Positions 51,046 to 61,868 of a stretch of DNA of 64,000 nt are shown piece by piece. The stretch covers positions 1 to 64,000 of the forward strand of contig NZ_NPEG01000009.1 of NCBI RefSeq assembly GCF_002812045.1, written 5' to 3'. A program made the position numbers and the translations under genes. The notes under the pieces were generated by a model. The model had not been told where the DNA came from. It was given only the letters and a program-made list of their open reading frames with translations, and made no database searches. Every line of letters starts with the position of its first letter. Position 1 is the stretch's first letter. This stretch comes from Leptospira haakeii. Its GTDB lineage: Bacteria; Spirochaetota; Leptospiria; Leptospirales; Leptospiraceae.

Positions 51046-51063
51046 GGATTTGAATCCAAATCC
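51046..51063. promoter_or_regulatory. Inverted repeat in the gap between the reductase and GTPase genes
   Basis: GGATTTG (51046-51052) and CAAATCC (51057-51063) form a perfect 7-bp inverted repeat with a 4-base centre, 28 bases upstream of the reductase start. It could be the operator of the neighbouring AraC regulator or a small hairpin. No convincing promoter for the rightward operon was found in this gap. Confidence 0.4.
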
Positions 51064-51146
51064 AGTCGGAGGGAGTATACGAATCCACTTTATTCCTATA
51101 CGAAAAGAAGGAACTAAGCCTTTCGATTTCTTTCTCTTTAAAAAAT

Positions 51147-51173
51147 CTCCGTGACTCTGTGCATCTGCGTGAG
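51147..51173. repeat. Imperfect 8-bp tandem motif (TCCGTGAC/TCTGTGCA/TCTGCGTG)
   Basis: Three imperfect 8-base units follow each other just before the start of the GTPase gene. The pattern of CTCTGCG/CTCTGTG units is like short interspersed elements seen in many bacterial genomes. Whether it is a repeat of this genome cannot be judged from one copy. Confidence 0.35.
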
Positions 51174-51184
51174 AAAAATGCGTT

Positions 51185-53059
51185 GTGTCTGTACCATTCT
51201 TAAATCCTGGAATCTTCGCACATATTGATGCGGGCAAAACCACTCTTCTGGAAAGGATCCTATTCGAGACCGGCAAAATTTCGGCACCCGGAAGAATTGA
51301 AGAAGGTACGACAGAGTCTGATTATCTTCCGGAAGAGATAGAAAGAGGAATTTCTATCCAGTCCACTGTGGCTCGGATCCCTTATCCAAATCCCGAAAAG
51401 CCTCGAGTTATTCTTCAGTTCGTGGACAATCCTGGACATTTGGATTTTCAATCCCAGGCAAATGCTTCTCTCCTTGTTTCCGACTTTGGCCTTGTCCTTA
51501 TAGATTCATTCGAAGGGTTAAAGTCCCAGACCTTTCAGAATGTGGAAGCTCTTCGAAAGGCCGGGAAACCAATATTATTTTTTCTAAATAAACTAGATCG
51601 TCCTGGTGCAGACATTCTCTCTCCATTGGTTGATCTGGAAGTCGCCTTAGGAAAAGAACCAATCCTTTTATTCAAAGAAGATGGAACTATTCCAGTTTTA
51701 AAGGGAGAAGGAGGGGAGTCTGAACTTCTACCATTGATAGAATGGGATCACGGGCTTTCGGAAGAATATCTAAAGGATCATGACCTTCTTCCTAAACTTG
51801 CGATTAAAGGTTTGGTAAAAGGGTTCTGGGAAGGGCAAATTTTTCCAGTGCTCGGAGGTTCTGCGCTCCAAGGACTTGGGGTAAGGGAACTACTTTCTCT
51901 CTTGGAAGTCCTCGCTCAAGGAAAACCTAGTTCCCCTTCTTCCAAGGAACAAGCAGGGGTTGCATTCAAAAGAGAGATTCATCCTGAACTTGGAAAACTT
52001 CTTCATTTCCAAACTTTGGCATCCATTAAGGTCGGAGACTTCTTCTTACATGGCGAAACAAGACATAAGATAGAGAACTTATACCAAATTTCTGCAAGAG
52101 ATTATGAAGAAGTTTCTTCGGGAGAAGTTGGAGAACTTCTCGCAACTACCTCACTCTTGGATTGGATCCCGGGAGAAATTCTTTCGAGACATAATGCAGA
52201 AAACAAAACTCTGCTCTCTCCCATCAGAAAACAATTTCAGATCCTAATAGAACCGGAAAAAGAAGAAGATCGACAAGAACTTTGGGATCGTTTACGGGAT
52301 CTGGCTTGGTTGGATGAAGCAGTAAGTGTAGATATTCTCTCTGAAACAGGGCAATTTCGTTTATCAGGCACCGGTGAGTTACATTTAGAGATCTCTCTTT
52401 CTCGTTTGAAAGAGTCTTTTTCGAAAAGCTTTCAAACAAGTGGAATCAAGGTTGCAAGATTTGCTCTATGGAAAAATTTGGTTCAAAAGGTCGCATTTCA
52501 GCATACCGCGTTCGATCAAAAGATCTCGAGCGGTCAGGTGCTCGCGTCCTTGGAAAGTTCTCACAACTTTTCTAAGGGAGTGCGGTTTAATGTTCAGCTA
52601 GCTGATCCAATCAAAGAGGCGATTACATCCGCGTTTACGGAAGTCACCGCCCGGGGGATAGACGGAGAAGAAGTTCTCGGTCTACAAATGATTGTCGAAG
52701 GTTACGAGTCTCCAAGTGAGACAACGTCTTTCGATCTTTCTTCTCTGATCAAAGTAGCTGTCATCAAAGGTTTAAAGGACATAATTCCGAATCATTCGGG
52801 TTTCATTGGTCCCCTTTCCGAGTTAGAGATTCTTACACCGAATCAATATCTCGGAGATATATTGGCCAGTTTGGCTAAGAGGGACGCGAAGATTCGTAAG
52901 GTCACTGAGTTGACCGAAGGGCGTCATTTGATCCAGGCAAGCGCTTCTACGCAAAACTTGCTTGGCTTTAGCGGTGTCCTTAGAAATATGGCACAGGGAA
53001 GGGGCGTCCTATCTTTGGACACCCTTTTCGACTTTGATAACCATTCTGTATTGTTTTAA
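51185..53059 (+). CDS. EF-G/TetM-like translational GTPase in the fusA position
   Basis: The 624-residue protein has all GTP-binding motifs: G1 AHIDAGKTT (12-20), G2 ERGISIQS, G3 DNPGH (81-85), G4 NKLDR and G5 GSALQGLGV. It is about 70 residues shorter than EF-G and close to the length of TetM (639). Switch I reads EEGTTESD, nearer to TetM (GTTxTD) than to EF-G. Domain IV lacks the GGRGQYG motif, and its tip loop reads GYESPSETTSFD, which resembles the YYSPVST loop of tetracycline ribosome-protection proteins and lacks the EF-G histidine. The C-terminus (GFSGVLRNMAQGRG) is EF-G-like. It starts at a GTG with a poor ribosome-binding site and precedes tuf by about 50 bases. The normal EF-G must be encoded elsewhere. 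Confidence 0.8.
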   Translation: MSVPFLNPGIFAHIDAGKTTLLERILFETGKISAPGRIEEGTTESDYLPEEIERGISIQSTVARIPYPNPEKPRVILQFVDNPGHLDFQSQANASLLVSDFGLVLIDSFEGLKSQTFQNVEALRKAGKPILFFLNKLDRPGADILSPLVDLEVALGKEPILLFKEDGTIPVLKGEGGESELLPLIEWDHGLSEEYLKDHDLLPKLAIKGLVKGFWEGQIFPVLGGSALQGLGVRELLSLLEVLAQGKPSSPSSKEQAGVAFKREIHPELGKLLHFQTLASIKVGDFFLHGETRHKIENLYQISARDYEEVSSGEVGELLATTSLLDWIPGEILSRHNAENKTLLSPIRKQFQILIEPEKEEDRQELWDRLRDLAWLDEAVSVDILSETGQFRLSGTGELHLEISLSRLKESFSKSFQTSGIKVARFALWKNLVQKVAFQHTAFDQKISSGQVLASLESSHNFSKGVRFNVQLADPIKEAITSAFTEVTARGIDGEEVLGLQMIVEGYESPSETTSFDLSSLIKVAVIKGLKDIIPNHSGFIGPLSELEILTPNQYLGDILASLAKRDAKIRKVTELTEGRHLIQASASTQNLLGFSGVLRNMAQGRGVLSLDTLFDFDNHSVLF

Positions 53060-53061
53060 CA

Positions 53062-53085
53062 AACAAGTCTGTATTCAGATTTGTT
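53062..53085 (+). other. Stem-loop between the EF-G-like gene and tuf
   Basis: AACAAGTCTG (53062-53071) pairs with CAGATTTGTT (53076-53085) with one G-U pair and a TATT loop. No U-tract follows. It may protect or process the tuf mRNA, which begins 26 bases later with a TAAGGAG ribosome-binding site. Confidence 0.5.
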
Positions 53086-53110
53086 AATAAAGTAAGGAGT
53101 TAAAAACGCT

Positions 53111-54316
53111 ATGGCTAAGGAGAAATTCGACAGGTCCAAACCACACTTAAACGTTGGTACAATCGGACACGTTGACCATGGAAAAACCACGCTAACGGCA
53201 GCAATCACCACTACGCTTGCAAAAGTATTGGGTGGAAAAAACAAAGCCGTAGCGTACGACCAAATCGATAACGCACCTGAGGAAAAAGCTCGTGGTATCA
53301 CCATCGCTACTTCTCACCAAGAGTATGAGACTGCGAACCGCCACTATGCTCACGTAGACTGCCCAGGTCACGCTGACTATGTTAAAAACATGATCACCGG
53401 TGCTGCTCAGATGGACGCTGCGATCCTAGTTGTATCTGCAACTGACGGACCAATGCCTCAAACGAAAGAGCATATCCTGCTCGCTCGTCAGGTAGGCGTT
53501 CCTTACATCATCGTATTCATCAACAAAGCTGATATGCTTGCTGCTGATGAGCGCGAAGAGATGATCCAAATGGTTGAGATGGACGTTCGTGACTTGTTAA
53601 ACAAGTACAGCTTCCCTGGTGATGACACCCCAATCATCTACGGATCCGCTCTTAAAGCTCTTGAAGGCGACGAGTCTGAGTTAGGAGCTCCATCTGTTGT
53701 TAAACTAATGGAAGCTTTGGACACTTACGTTCCAAACCCTAAGCGTATCGTTGATAAACCTTTCCTAATGCCAGTAGAGGACGTATTCTCTATCACTGGT
53801 CGTGGAACTGTTGCAACTGGAAGAGTAGAACAAGGAACTTTGAAAATCAACGACGAAGTTGAAATCGTTGGTGTTCGTCCTACCACTAAAACAGTTGTTA
53901 CTGGTATTGAGATGTTCCGTAAACTTTTAGATTCTGCTGAGGCTGGAGACAATATTGGTGCTCTTCTTCGTGGAACTAAAAAAGAAGACATCGAAAGAGG
54001 ACAGGTTCTTGCTAAGCCAGGATCAATCACTCCTCACAAAAAATTCAACGCGGAAGTTTACGTTCTTACTAAGGACGAAGGTGGACGTCACACTCCATTC
54101 TTCAATAACTACCGTCCACAGTTCTATTTCAGAACTACCGACATCACTGGCGTCTGTAACCTGCCTAACGGTATGGAAATGGTAATGCCTGGTGACAACG
54201 TTACGATGAGCATCGAGTTGATTCACCCGATCGCTATGGACAAAGGTCTTAAATTCGCGATTCGCGAAGGTGGAAAGACTATCGGTTCTGGCGTAGTGGC
54301 TGAGATCACCGAGTAA
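53111..54316 (+). CDS. tuf: Elongation factor Tu
   Basis: This full-length 401-residue EF-Tu has the G motifs GHVDHGKTT (19-27), DCPGH, NKAD and a SAL motif. Domains II and III follow, with [22 protein letters not shown] at the start of domain II. It delivers aminoacyl-tRNA to the ribosome. Only one copy is seen in the window. rpsJ starts ten bases after the stop codon. Confidence 0.98.
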   Translation: MAKEKFDRSKPHLNVGTIGHVDHGKTTLTAAITTTLAKVLGGKNKAVAYDQIDNAPEEKARGITIATSHQEYETANRHYAHVDCPGHADYVKNMITGAAQMDAAILVVSATDGPMPQTKEHILLARQVGVPYIIVFINKADMLAADEREEMIQMVEMDVRDLLNKYSFPGDDTPIIYGSALKALEGDESELGAPSVVKLMEALDTYVPNPKRIVDKPFLMPVEDVFSITGRGTVATGRVEQGTLKINDEVEIVGVRPTTKTVVTGIEMFRKLLDSAEAGDNIGALLRGTKKEDIERGQVLAKPGSITPHKKFNAEVYVLTKDEGGRHTPFFNNYRPQFYFRTTDITGVCNLPNGMEMVMPGDNVTMSIELIHPIAMDKGLKFAIREGGKTIGSGVVAEITE

Positions 54317-54326
54317 GAGAAAGGGA

Positions 54327-54635
54327 ATGGCTGGCCAAAAGATCAGAGTAAAGCTTAAAGCTTTCGATCATAAGTTGATCGACCAATCAACTTACGAGAT
54401 CGTTGCGACTGCCAAAAGGACCGGAGCTACTGTCTCCGGTCCGATTCCTCTTCCAACGAAGAAGGAAATATACACAGTCCTCCGTTCTCCACACGTAAAT
54501 AAAAAATCAAGAGAGCAGTTTGAGATGAAAACTCACAAAAGGCTCATAGACATTCTGGACACCAATGAAGACACAGTTGAGGCTTTAATGAAGCTACAAC
54601 TCCCTGCAGGTGTTTCAGTGGATATTAAATCCTAA
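54327..54635 (+). CDS. rpsJ: 30S ribosomal protein S10
   Basis: At 102 residues this S10 (NusE) has the typical core [16 protein letters not shown] and the long loop with [22 protein letters not shown]. Besides its role in the 30S head it pairs with NusB and contacts the NusG KOW domain in antitermination; nusG lies at the other end of the window. Confidence 0.98.
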   Translation: MAGQKIRVKLKAFDHKLIDQSTYEIVATAKRTGATVSGPIPLPTKKEIYTVLRSPHVNKKSREQFEMKTHKRLIDILDTNEDTVEALMKLQLPAGVSVDIKS

Positions 54636-54646
54636 GGGAAGAAAAA

Positions 54647-55267
54647 ATGGCAAAGGGATTAATCGGTAAAAAGATAGGGATGTCCCAAATCTTCGACGAG
54701 CAAGGAAACATTATTCCTGTGACCGTCTTAGAAGTAGGTCCCTGCGCAGTTTCCCAAGTCAAGTCCGCCGCTACGGACGGTTACGACGCGATACAATTAG
54801 CTTATCAGGATGATAAAGAAAAACACCTGACCAAAAGCGAGATAAAGCATTTGGCAAAAGCTGGACTAACTCCTAAGAGAGTGTTGAAGGAATTCCGGAA
54901 TTTCGGCGAAGAGCCGGCAGCGGGAGCTGAATTGAAAGCACAAGACGTGTTTGCAGTTTCGGATATTGTAAAAGTTACAGGAACCAGCAAAGGTAAAGGT
55001 TTCCAAGGTGTTATCAAAAGATACGGACACCATGGTGGACCAGGAGCTCACGGTTCTCGTTTTCATAGACATCCAGGATCCATGGGATCCAACACCACTC
55101 CAGGTAGAGTATTCAAAGGTCGTAAATTGCCGGGCCGTATGGGTTTTGATACAAAGACTGTATTGAACCTGAAAGTGGTTCGTATTCACGAAGCAGAAAA
55201 TTTGGTTTTTGTAAGCGGATCCGTTCCGGGACGTGCAAACTCCATCATCACTATTGAGAAGATATAA
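54647..55267 (+). CDS. rplC: 50S ribosomal protein L3
   Basis: The 206-residue L3 has the peptidyl-transferase-facing loop with [18 protein letters not shown] and the conserved [12 protein letters not shown] start. It is one of the first proteins to bind 23S rRNA during assembly. The next gene, rplD, begins 16 bases later. Confidence 0.98.
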   Translation: MAKGLIGKKIGMSQIFDEQGNIIPVTVLEVGPCAVSQVKSAATDGYDAIQLAYQDDKEKHLTKSEIKHLAKAGLTPKRVLKEFRNFGEEPAAGAELKAQDVFAVSDIVKVTGTSKGKGFQGVIKRYGHHGGPGAHGSRFHRHPGSMGSNTTPGRVFKGRKLPGRMGFDTKTVLNLKVVRIHEAENLVFVSGSVPGRANSIITIEKI

Positions 55268-55282
55268 AGACCGCGGTTAGTC

Positions 55283-55918
55283 ATGAAAGCACAGAAGTAC
55301 TCAAAAGAAGGAAAACTGCTCTCGGAAATCGAACTTCCTGCAGCGTTGTTCGAATCCAAATATAGCAGCGGCGCGATTTACGACGCCATCAAAGCGGAGA
55401 ATGCTAACCTTCGCTCCGGGAATCATCATACCAAAACTCGCTCGGAAGTTTCCGGCGGTGGTAAAAAGCCTTGGTCCCAAAAAGGAACCGGTAGAGCTCG
55501 TCAAGGTTCTATCCGTGCTCCTCACTGGGTGGGCGGTGGTACTGTTCACGGACCTCGCAAAAGAGATTATTCTTATAACGTTTCTCCTAAAGTAAAACGT
55601 AGAGCGGTTCTTTCCGTTTTGAATAAGAAAGCTCAAGACGCGGTCATTAAAGTAGTAGAAGATCTGGATCCAAAAGAATTCAGCACTAAAGCGTTCTCTA
55701 CTTTATTCAGCAATATCGGACTAAAGAACACCGGAGTGATCGGCTTCTTAGTAGATGGAGAGAACGACTTCCTCAAAAAGTCAGTTCGTAATATCCCTAC
55801 TGTAAAATACATCAACTCTAAACGTATCGCGGTTCGTGACATTCTATATAATAGAAATCTTGTAATCACCGAAGCAGCTTTGGGAGAAATTCTCAAACAT
55901 TACGGAGAAGGAAAATGA
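55283..55918 (+). CDS. rplD: 50S ribosomal protein L4
   Basis: The 211-residue L4 has the extended exit-tunnel loop [20 protein letters not shown], the site of macrolide-resistance changes in other species; no such change is visible. L4 also regulates the S10 operon in enterobacteria, but no matching leader was seen upstream of rpsJ here. Its stop overlaps rplW as ATGA. Confidence 0.97.
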   Translation: MKAQKYSKEGKLLSEIELPAALFESKYSSGAIYDAIKAENANLRSGNHHTKTRSEVSGGGKKPWSQKGTGRARQGSIRAPHWVGGGTVHGPRKRDYSYNVSPKVKRRAVLSVLNKKAQDAVIKVVEDLDPKEFSTKAFSTLFSNIGLKNTGVIGFLVDGENDFLKKSVRNIPTVKYINSKRIAVRDILYNRNLVITEAALGEILKHYGEGK

Positions 55919-56223
55919 ATCTTAACGAAGTAATTTTATCTCCGATCATCACCGAAAAGTCTCAGGATCTGGAGACTATCGGTGAGAAAGCCGGTAAAAG
56001 AACCGTAAAATATACTGTGGAAATTCACCCTAGAGCTAACAAAACTCTAGTGAAGGAAGCTTTTCGCAAAATTTATAACGTAGTACCTTCTTCCGTAAAC
56101 ATCCAAGTGTATCGCGGAAAGATAAAAAGATTCCGTCATCTACCTGCTCCTAAAGCTCATTGGAAAAAAGCAATCGTGACTTTCCAAGACGGTGCGAGCA
56201 TCGACTTCGGAAAGGAAGCATAA
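55915..56223 (+). CDS. rplW: 50S ribosomal protein L23
   Basis: The 102-residue protein starts on the rplD stop codon (ATGA). It carries the conserved PIITEKS motif and the [17 protein letters not shown] helix region. L23 sits at the mouth of the exit tunnel and is the docking point for trigger factor and the signal recognition particle. Confidence 0.97.
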   Translation: MNLNEVILSPIITEKSQDLETIGEKAGKRTVKYTVEIHPRANKTLVKEAFRKIYNVVPSSVNIQVYRGKIKRFRHLPAPKAHWKKAIVTFQDGASIDFGKEA

Positions 56224-56226
56224 GAA

Positions 56227-57066
56227 ATGGGAATTAAAAAGTTTAAACCCGTTACTGCCGCCAGCCGTTTTAAATCGGTATTAACCTTCGAGGAAATCAC
56301 CGAGACAGAACCGTATCGCCCTTTAACGATCAGCTTAAATTATAAAGCGGGTCGCGGAGAAGGTGGTAAAATTGCGGTTCGCAGAAAAGGCGGAAGAGTA
56401 AAACGCAAATATCGTATCATCGACTTCAAACGTCGTAAAGTAGGGATTACCGCTACAGTTAAGACTGTAGAATACGATCCGTACCGTTCGGCATTTATTT
56501 CTCTCGTTAGTTATTCTGACGGAGAATACGCTTATATCCTAAATGCGGAAGGCATGAAAGTTGGAGACAAAGTTTCCAATGGAGAAGGCGCTGAAATTAA
56601 AGTTGGAAACGCACTTCCACTCGGAAAAATTCCTCCAGGCACTAACGTGCATAACGTGGAATTGAAAATTGGAAGAGGCGGACAAATTGCAAGAACCGCA
56701 GGATCCTTCGCTACTATCGCAGGTAGAGACGGAGAATACGTTCTTCTTAAACTTCCAAGCTCTGAAGTTCGTAAAGTTCACCAGAACTGTTACGCTACTA
56801 TAGGAATTTGCAGCAATAGAGATCATAACCTTGTTTCCATCGGTAAAGCTGGTAGAAACAGATGGTTGGGAAAACGTCCTAAGGTCAGAGGGGTTGTAAT
56901 GAACCCAGTTGATCACCCACATGGTGGTGGTGAAGGACGTACTTCCGGAGGACGTCACCCAGTGACTCCTTGGGGTATTCCAACTAAAGGATACAAAACT
57001 CGTCGTAGGGCTAAACCTTCTGACAAGTTTATTATCCAGAAGAGAAAGGGAAATAGGAGCAGGTAA
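56227..57066 (+). CDS. rplB: 50S ribosomal protein L2
   Basis: The 279-residue L2 has the C-terminal [14 protein letters not shown] motif, with H230 equivalent to E. coli His229, important for peptidyl-transferase function. The RNA-binding OB/SH3-like core lies in the first 200 residues. It follows rplW by three bases. Confidence 0.98.
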   Translation: MGIKKFKPVTAASRFKSVLTFEEITETEPYRPLTISLNYKAGRGEGGKIAVRRKGGRVKRKYRIIDFKRRKVGITATVKTVEYDPYRSAFISLVSYSDGEYAYILNAEGMKVGDKVSNGEGAEIKVGNALPLGKIPPGTNVHNVELKIGRGGQIARTAGSFATIAGRDGEYVLLKLPSSEVRKVHQNCYATIGICSNRDHNLVSIGKAGRNRWLGKRPKVRGVVMNPVDHPHGGGEGRTSGGRHPVTPWGIPTKGYKTRRRAKPSDKFIIQKRKGNRSR

Positions 57067-57071
57067 TCATC

Positions 57072-57682
<611 letters not shown>

Positions 57683-57693
57683 TAGGGGAAATC

Positions 57694-58371
57694 ATGGGAC
57701 AGAAAGTTAACCCAATCGGACTTCGTATCGGAATTACCCGTGGATGGGATTCCATTTGGTTCTCGCAAGCTGACTACAGAAAGAACCTGCACGAAGATAT
57801 TAGAATTCGTAGATTTATCCAAGGCCGTTTCAAAGAAGCAGGCGTTGTAAAAGTTGTTGTGGAGCGTTTTCCTGAAAAAATCAACGTTAACCTTCACACT
57901 GCTAAGCCAGGTGTGGTAATCGGTAAAAACGGAGCGAATATCGAAGCCGTTAAAAAAGTTCTTAAAACTATGACCGAGAAACCTCTTAATCTTAACATTA
58001 TCGAAGTTAAGAAACCTGAGACTATCGCACAATGTATTGCTGAGTCTATCGCGATCCAAATCCAAGAACGTCAACCGTTCCGCCGCGTGATGAAACAAGA
58101 ACTTCGTCGTGCGATGAGAGGTGGAGTAGAAGGAATTAAGATCCTTATCTCCGGACGTTTGAACGGAGCGGACATGGCTCGTCGTGAAGGTTATCGTGAA
58201 GGAAGAATTCCTCTTCATACCCTAAGAGCGAAAATCGATCTAGGATTCCGTGAAGCCAGCACCACTTTCGGACAAATCGGAGTGAAGGTTTGGACTTACA
58301 CTGGAGACTTCATCAACAGTAAAGAAGAGTCCGAAGAAGATAAATACGCCGTTAAAAGAAGGACCAACTGA
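57694..58371 (+). CDS. rpsC: 30S ribosomal protein S3
   Basis: The 225-residue S3 has an N-terminal KH domain with the GxxG loop ([15 protein letters not shown]) and a C-terminal domain with [26 protein letters not shown]. Together with S4 and S5 it surrounds the mRNA entry site and helps unwind mRNA. Confidence 0.98.
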   Translation: MGQKVNPIGLRIGITRGWDSIWFSQADYRKNLHEDIRIRRFIQGRFKEAGVVKVVVERFPEKINVNLHTAKPGVVIGKNGANIEAVKKVLKTMTEKPLNLNIIEVKKPETIAQCIAESIAIQIQERQPFRRVMKQELRRAMRGGVEGIKILISGRLNGADMARREGYREGRIPLHTLRAKIDLGFREASTTFGQIGVKVWTYTGDFINSKEESEEDKYAVKRRTN

Positions 58372-58401
58372 TCGTCTCTGATGATCCAAAGGTAAAAAAC
58401 G

Positions 58402-58815
58402 ATGTTATCACCTAAAAGAGTTAAGTTCAGAAAAAGACAAAGGGGCCGCTTGAAAGGAAACGACGAGCGTGGTTCCAAAGTGTCCTTCGGTGAGTTCGGT
58501 CTTAAAGCCGTTACTTCCGGACGTTTGACTGCAAGACAGATCGAAGCGGCAAGGATCACTATCAACCGTCAGGTAAAAAGAGGCGGGAAACTTTGGATTA
58601 GGATCTTCCCTCATCTACCTATTACTAAAAAACCAGCGGAAACTCGTATGGGTAAAGGTAAAGGTAACCCTGAGTTCTGGATCGCAGAGATCAGACCTGG
58701 TAGAGTTTTATTCGAAATGAGCGGAATCGATGAAGCAACCGCTAAAAAAGCTTTGGATCTGGCTGCTTATAAACTACCGGTTCAAACTGAATTCGTGAAG
58801 AGGTCTACGCTGTGA
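58402..58815 (+). CDS. rplP: 50S ribosomal protein L16
   Basis: The 137-residue L16 starts [18 protein letters not shown] and contains the [17 protein letters not shown] motif near the A-site tRNA elbow. Its TGA stop overlaps the rpmC GTG start as GTGA. Confidence 0.98.
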   Translation: MLSPKRVKFRKRQRGRLKGNDERGSKVSFGEFGLKAVTSGRLTARQIEAARITINRQVKRGGKLWIRIFPHLPITKKPAETRMGKGKGNPEFWIAEIRPGRVLFEMSGIDEATAKKALDLAAYKLPVQTEFVKRSTL

Positions 58816-59114
58816 AAAAGATCAAACTCGCAGAGTTGAAAGACGCAGAAATTTTAGCACAATTGGAAGATGCTTACAAAATCATTCGTACAGCACGTTT
58901 CCAATACGGAGTTGCTCGTTCTTTGGAGAACCCGAAGGTGATTACTAACGCGAAGAAAAAAATCGCACGCCTTCTAACTATCCAAAAGAACAGAGAGTTG
59001 GCTGCGAAGTCTGGCGCCACTAAAGCTAGACGTTATTCAAGAGCTACTCGTAAGGTACAGGCTTTGGCAAAAGCAAACGCTTCTGCTAAGAAGGTAGCTA
59101 AAGGAACGAACTGA
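58812..59114 (+). CDS. rpmC: 50S ribosomal protein L29 with C-terminal extension
   Basis: The first 65 residues match L29 ([36 protein letters not shown]... as a two-helix hairpin). The protein continues to 100 residues with an Ala/Lys-rich tail (about 65-100) not found in most L29. L29 sits by the exit tunnel next to L23. The start is a GTG that overlaps the rplP stop. Confidence 0.93.
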   Translation: MKKIKLAELKDAEILAQLEDAYKIIRTARFQYGVARSLENPKVITNAKKKIARLLTIQKNRELAAKSGATKARRYSRATRKVQALAKANASAKKVAKGTN

Positions 59115-59116
59115 TT

Positions 59117-59386
59117 ATGGAAACTGCAAAGAAGCATATAAAAAAATCACTTCTTAGCGAAGGTAAAGTCGTGAGCACCGCTATGGATAAAACCTTAGTG
59201 ATGTTAGTAGAAGCTCGCAAGACTCACCCTAAGTTTAAGAAGATCGTTCGTAGAACCGTTAAAATGAAGGTTCATGACGAAAGAAATGAGTGCCAAGTAG
59301 GAGATAGAATTCTGGCGATTGAAACCAGACCTCTATCCCGTGAAAAGCGTCACCGTCTATTTAAGATCGTAGAAAAGGCAAAGTAA
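59117..59386 (+). CDS. rpsQ: 30S ribosomal protein S17
   Basis: The 89-residue OB-fold protein has the conserved [25 protein letters not shown] and [13 protein letters not shown] segments. It binds the 5' domain of 16S rRNA early in assembly. Gaps to its neighbours are two and one base. Confidence 0.97.
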   Translation: METAKKHIKKSLLSEGKVVSTAMDKTLVMLVEARKTHPKFKKIVRRTVKMKVHDERNECQVGDRILAIETRPLSREKRHRLFKIVEKAK

Positions 59387-59387
59387 G

Positions 59388-59780
59388 ATGATCCAACAGG
59401 AAACCATCCTCCAAGTCGCCGATAACTCCGGAATCAAAAGAGTTATGTGTATTAAAGTCTTAGGAGGCTCTAAAAAACGTTACGCCTCCGTAGGAGACGA
59501 GATCATCGTCGCCGTTAAAGACGCACAACCTGCATACGGGTTAAAAGATTCCACGGGGAAAAAGGTCCATAACAAGGCCGTTCAACGCGCAGTTGTTGTT
59601 AGAACTAAAAAAGAAATCCGTCGTCCAGATGGTTCTTATATTCGTTTCGATGATAACGCAGTCGCAATTATCGACGACAAAGGAAACCCGAAAGGGACCC
59701 GTATTTTCGGGCCAGTAGCTCGCGAACTTCGCGATAAAAAATACGCTAAGATCATCTCCCTAGCGCCGGAGGTTTTATAA
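59388..59780 (+). CDS. rplN: 50S ribosomal protein L14
   Basis: This L14 is a little longer than usual at 130 residues, with an extra stretch around [26 protein letters not shown]. The signature [19 protein letters not shown] and the C-terminal [14 protein letters not shown] are intact. It forms part of the bridge to the small subunit. The stop shares one base with the rplX ATG. Confidence 0.97.
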   Translation: MIQQETILQVADNSGIKRVMCIKVLGGSKKRYASVGDEIIVAVKDAQPAYGLKDSTGKKVHNKAVQRAVVVRTKKEIRRPDGSYIRFDDNAVAIIDDKGNPKGTRIFGPVARELRDKKYAKIISLAPEVL

Positions 59781-60133
59781 TGTCTAAGCTAACGTATCGG
59801 GGATCCGAATATACAAAATTCAAATCCGTTCGCCTTCACAAAGATGACGAAGTAGTCGTTATCGCAGGAAAGGAGAAAGGAAAAAAAGGCAAGATCCTAG
59901 TTATCGATAAGAAAAGGGATCGTGTAGTAGTAGAAGGACTGAATAAACGTAAACGTTTCTTAAGACCTACCCAAGAAAACCCTCAAGGTGGTATCGTAGA
60001 AGTGGAAGCTCCAATGCACATTTCTAACGTAATGTTCTACGATTCCAAAAAGAAGAAGGGAGTTCGTCTGGGCTACCAAGAGAACAAAGGTAAAAAAGTC
60101 CGCGTTTCTAAGCCGGAAGGGAAAGAGATCTAA
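59780..60133 (+). CDS. rplX: 50S ribosomal protein L24
   Basis: The 117-residue protein has an N-terminal KOW motif ([20 protein letters not shown]) and the KPTQ-type loop ([23 protein letters not shown]). It is an assembly initiator at the tunnel exit. The first 15 residues extend beyond most L24 sequences. Confidence 0.97.
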   Translation: MSKLTYRGSEYTKFKSVRLHKDDEVVVIAGKEKGKKGKILVIDKKRDRVVVEGLNKRKRFLRPTQENPQGGIVEVEAPMHISNVMFYDSKKKKGVRLGYQENKGKKVRVSKPEGKEI

Positions 60134-60136
60134 GTC

Positions 60137-60688
60137 ATGGCAGCAGCTAGATTAAGAGATAAATACGGGAAAGAAATCGTTCCCGCTCTTCAGAAACAAT
60201 TTAACTTCAAGTCCATTATGCAAGTTCCTCGTTTGGAAAAAATCGTTCTGAACGTGGGAATGGGTGAGGCTCATACCAACCCTAAAGCATTGGAAGCGGC
60301 AGTAGAAGAACTCGCATTGATCACCGGACAACGCCCGGTTAAAACCAAGGCAAAAAAATCCATCGCAGGATTCAAACTCCGCGAAGGTATGAGCCTCGGT
60401 ACCACAGTTACCTTACGTGGAAACTATATGTATGAGTTTCTAGATCGTTTGGTGAACGTGGCTCTTCCAAGGGTGCGTGACTTTAAAGGAGTTTCCGAGA
60501 AAGGTTTTGACGGCCGCGGAAACTACAACTTCAGCATCAAAGAACAAATCATTTTCCCAGAGATCAAAGTGGATAAGATCAACACTCTCTACGGGATGAA
60601 CCTGACCTTCGTAACGAACACCAAGGTAGACGCAGAAGCTTATAGCCTTCTCGCTGCTTTCGGTATGCCGTTCCGGAACCTGAGATAA
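60137..60688 (+). CDS. rplE: 50S ribosomal protein L5
   Basis: The 183-residue L5 has the [15 protein letters not shown] start and the [20 protein letters not shown] motif. It binds 5S rRNA and contacts the P-site tRNA. It is three bases downstream of rplX. Confidence 0.98.
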   Translation: MAAARLRDKYGKEIVPALQKQFNFKSIMQVPRLEKIVLNVGMGEAHTNPKALEAAVEELALITGQRPVKTKAKKSIAGFKLREGMSLGTTVTLRGNYMYEFLDRLVNVALPRVRDFKGVSEKGFDGRGNYNFSIKEQIIFPEIKVDKINTLYGMNLTFVTNTKVDAEAYSLLAAFGMPFRNLR

Positions 60689-60701
60689 GGAGCCCGCAAT
60701 C

Positions 60702-60887
60702 ATGGCTAAGACCTCTTTAATCGAAAGACATAAGAAAAAAAAGAAATTCAAAGTAAGGGTTCACAACCGTTGCCCACTTTGCGGACGCCCTCGCGGTTAC
60801 CTAAGAAGATTCGACATGTGCAGAATCTGCTTCCGGAAGCTTGCTAGCCAAGCTCAAATTCCGGGCGTAGTTAAGGCATCTTGGTAA
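60702..60887 (+). CDS. rpsN: 30S ribosomal protein S14, zinc-binding type
   Basis: This 61-residue protein is the short, zinc-ribbon (type Z) form of S14, with cysteines C24, C27, C40 and C43 (CPLCGRP ... CRICFRK). A zinc-free paralogue used during zinc limitation may exist elsewhere but is not in the window. Confidence 0.98.
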   Translation: MAKTSLIERHKKKKKFKVRVHNRCPLCGRPRGYLRRFDMCRICFRKLASQAQIPGVVKASW

Positions 60888-60900
60888 GGAGGACATTATA

Positions 60901-61299
60901 ATGAGTTTATCTGATCCAATCGGTGATATGCTGACCCGCATTCGTAATGCTGGTCGTGCGAAACATGAAAGTTGTGTGATTCCAGGAAGTAAGATCAAAC
61001 GTTCTATTCTGGAGTTATTAAAAGAAGAAGGATTTATCAACGGCTATGAGCCGGTGACTAACGGAAGTTTCGAAGATTTCAAAGTTGCTTTGAAATACGA
61101 TGTAACCAAAAGACCAGTGATCCGCGAGTTAGTTCGTGTATCTAAACCAGGTCGTAGAGTTTACATGAAAAGCGAAGAGATCCGCCCGTATAAAAATAAT
61201 ATGGGAACTATGATTCTCTCCACTTCCAAGGGAGTTATGACCGGCAAAAAAGCTCGGAAATTACGCGTAGGAGGAGAGGTTATCTGTAAACTCTCTTAA
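60901..61299 (+). CDS. rpsH: 30S ribosomal protein S8
   Basis: The 132-residue protein has [18 protein letters not shown] at its start and the C-terminal [23 protein letters not shown] motif that binds helix 21 of 16S rRNA. In E. coli S8 represses the spc operon; no conserved binding site was looked for here. The ATG follows a clear AAGGAGG site. Confidence 0.98.
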   Translation: MSLSDPIGDMLTRIRNAGRAKHESCVIPGSKIKRSILELLKEEGFINGYEPVTNGSFEDFKVALKYDVTKRPVIRELVRVSKPGRRVYMKSEEIRPYKNNMGTMILSTSKGVMTGKKARKLRVGGEVICKLS

Positions 61300-61324
61300 G
61301 AGTGACGGAAACTTATAAAGACCT

Positions 61325-61864
61325 ATGTCCAGGATTGGAAAAGCAGAAATCAAACTTCCGGATAAAGTGGAAGTAAAACAGGACAGCACCGTAATTAAAG
61401 TGAAAGGTCCTCTAGGCGAGTTACAAACTCCTATTTTTGCAGGAATCTCTCTGAAAAACGAGGGTGGAACTGTGAAATTAGAAAGATCCAGCGAAGAGCA
61501 AAACGTAGTAGCTCTTCACGGATTAACCCGCGCTCTTCTTATGAATAGCGTAAAGGGTGTGACCGCCGGTTGGGAAAAAAACCTGGAGATCACAGGGGTT
61601 GGTTATCGTGCTGCTAAGCGCGGTGAAGATCTGGTGATGAACCTTGGATATTCCCACGAGGTTGTTTATAAAGCTCCTAAAGGAATTAAGATCGAAGTCA
61701 TTGAACAAGTGAAGATCAAAATTTCTGGGATAGATAAACAACTAGTCGGACAAGTTGCGGCAGATATCCGTTCTAAGAGACCTCCTGAGCCTTATAAAGG
61801 TAAAGGGATCAAGTACAACGACGAATTTATCAAGAGAAAGGCCGGAAAAACCGGTAAGAAGTAA
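61325..61864 (+). CDS. rplF: 50S ribosomal protein L6
   Basis: The 179-residue protein has two tandem L6 folds, [16 protein letters not shown] at the start and the conserved [13 protein letters not shown] near the C-terminus, which lies near the sarcin-ricin loop. It is followed by rplR after four bases. Confidence 0.98.
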   Translation: MSRIGKAEIKLPDKVEVKQDSTVIKVKGPLGELQTPIFAGISLKNEGGTVKLERSSEEQNVVALHGLTRALLMNSVKGVTAGWEKNLEITGVGYRAAKRGEDLVMNLGYSHEVVYKAPKGIKIEVIEQVKIKISGIDKQLVGQVAADIRSKRPPEPYKGKGIKYNDEFIKRKAGKTGKK

Positions 61865-61868
61865 GGCC

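Noticed and set aside
51185..53059. Idea that the gene is a broken or truncated fusA
   Set aside because: The frame is complete with all five GTPase motifs and a normal C-terminus; the short domain IV is a property of the family rather than a deletion.
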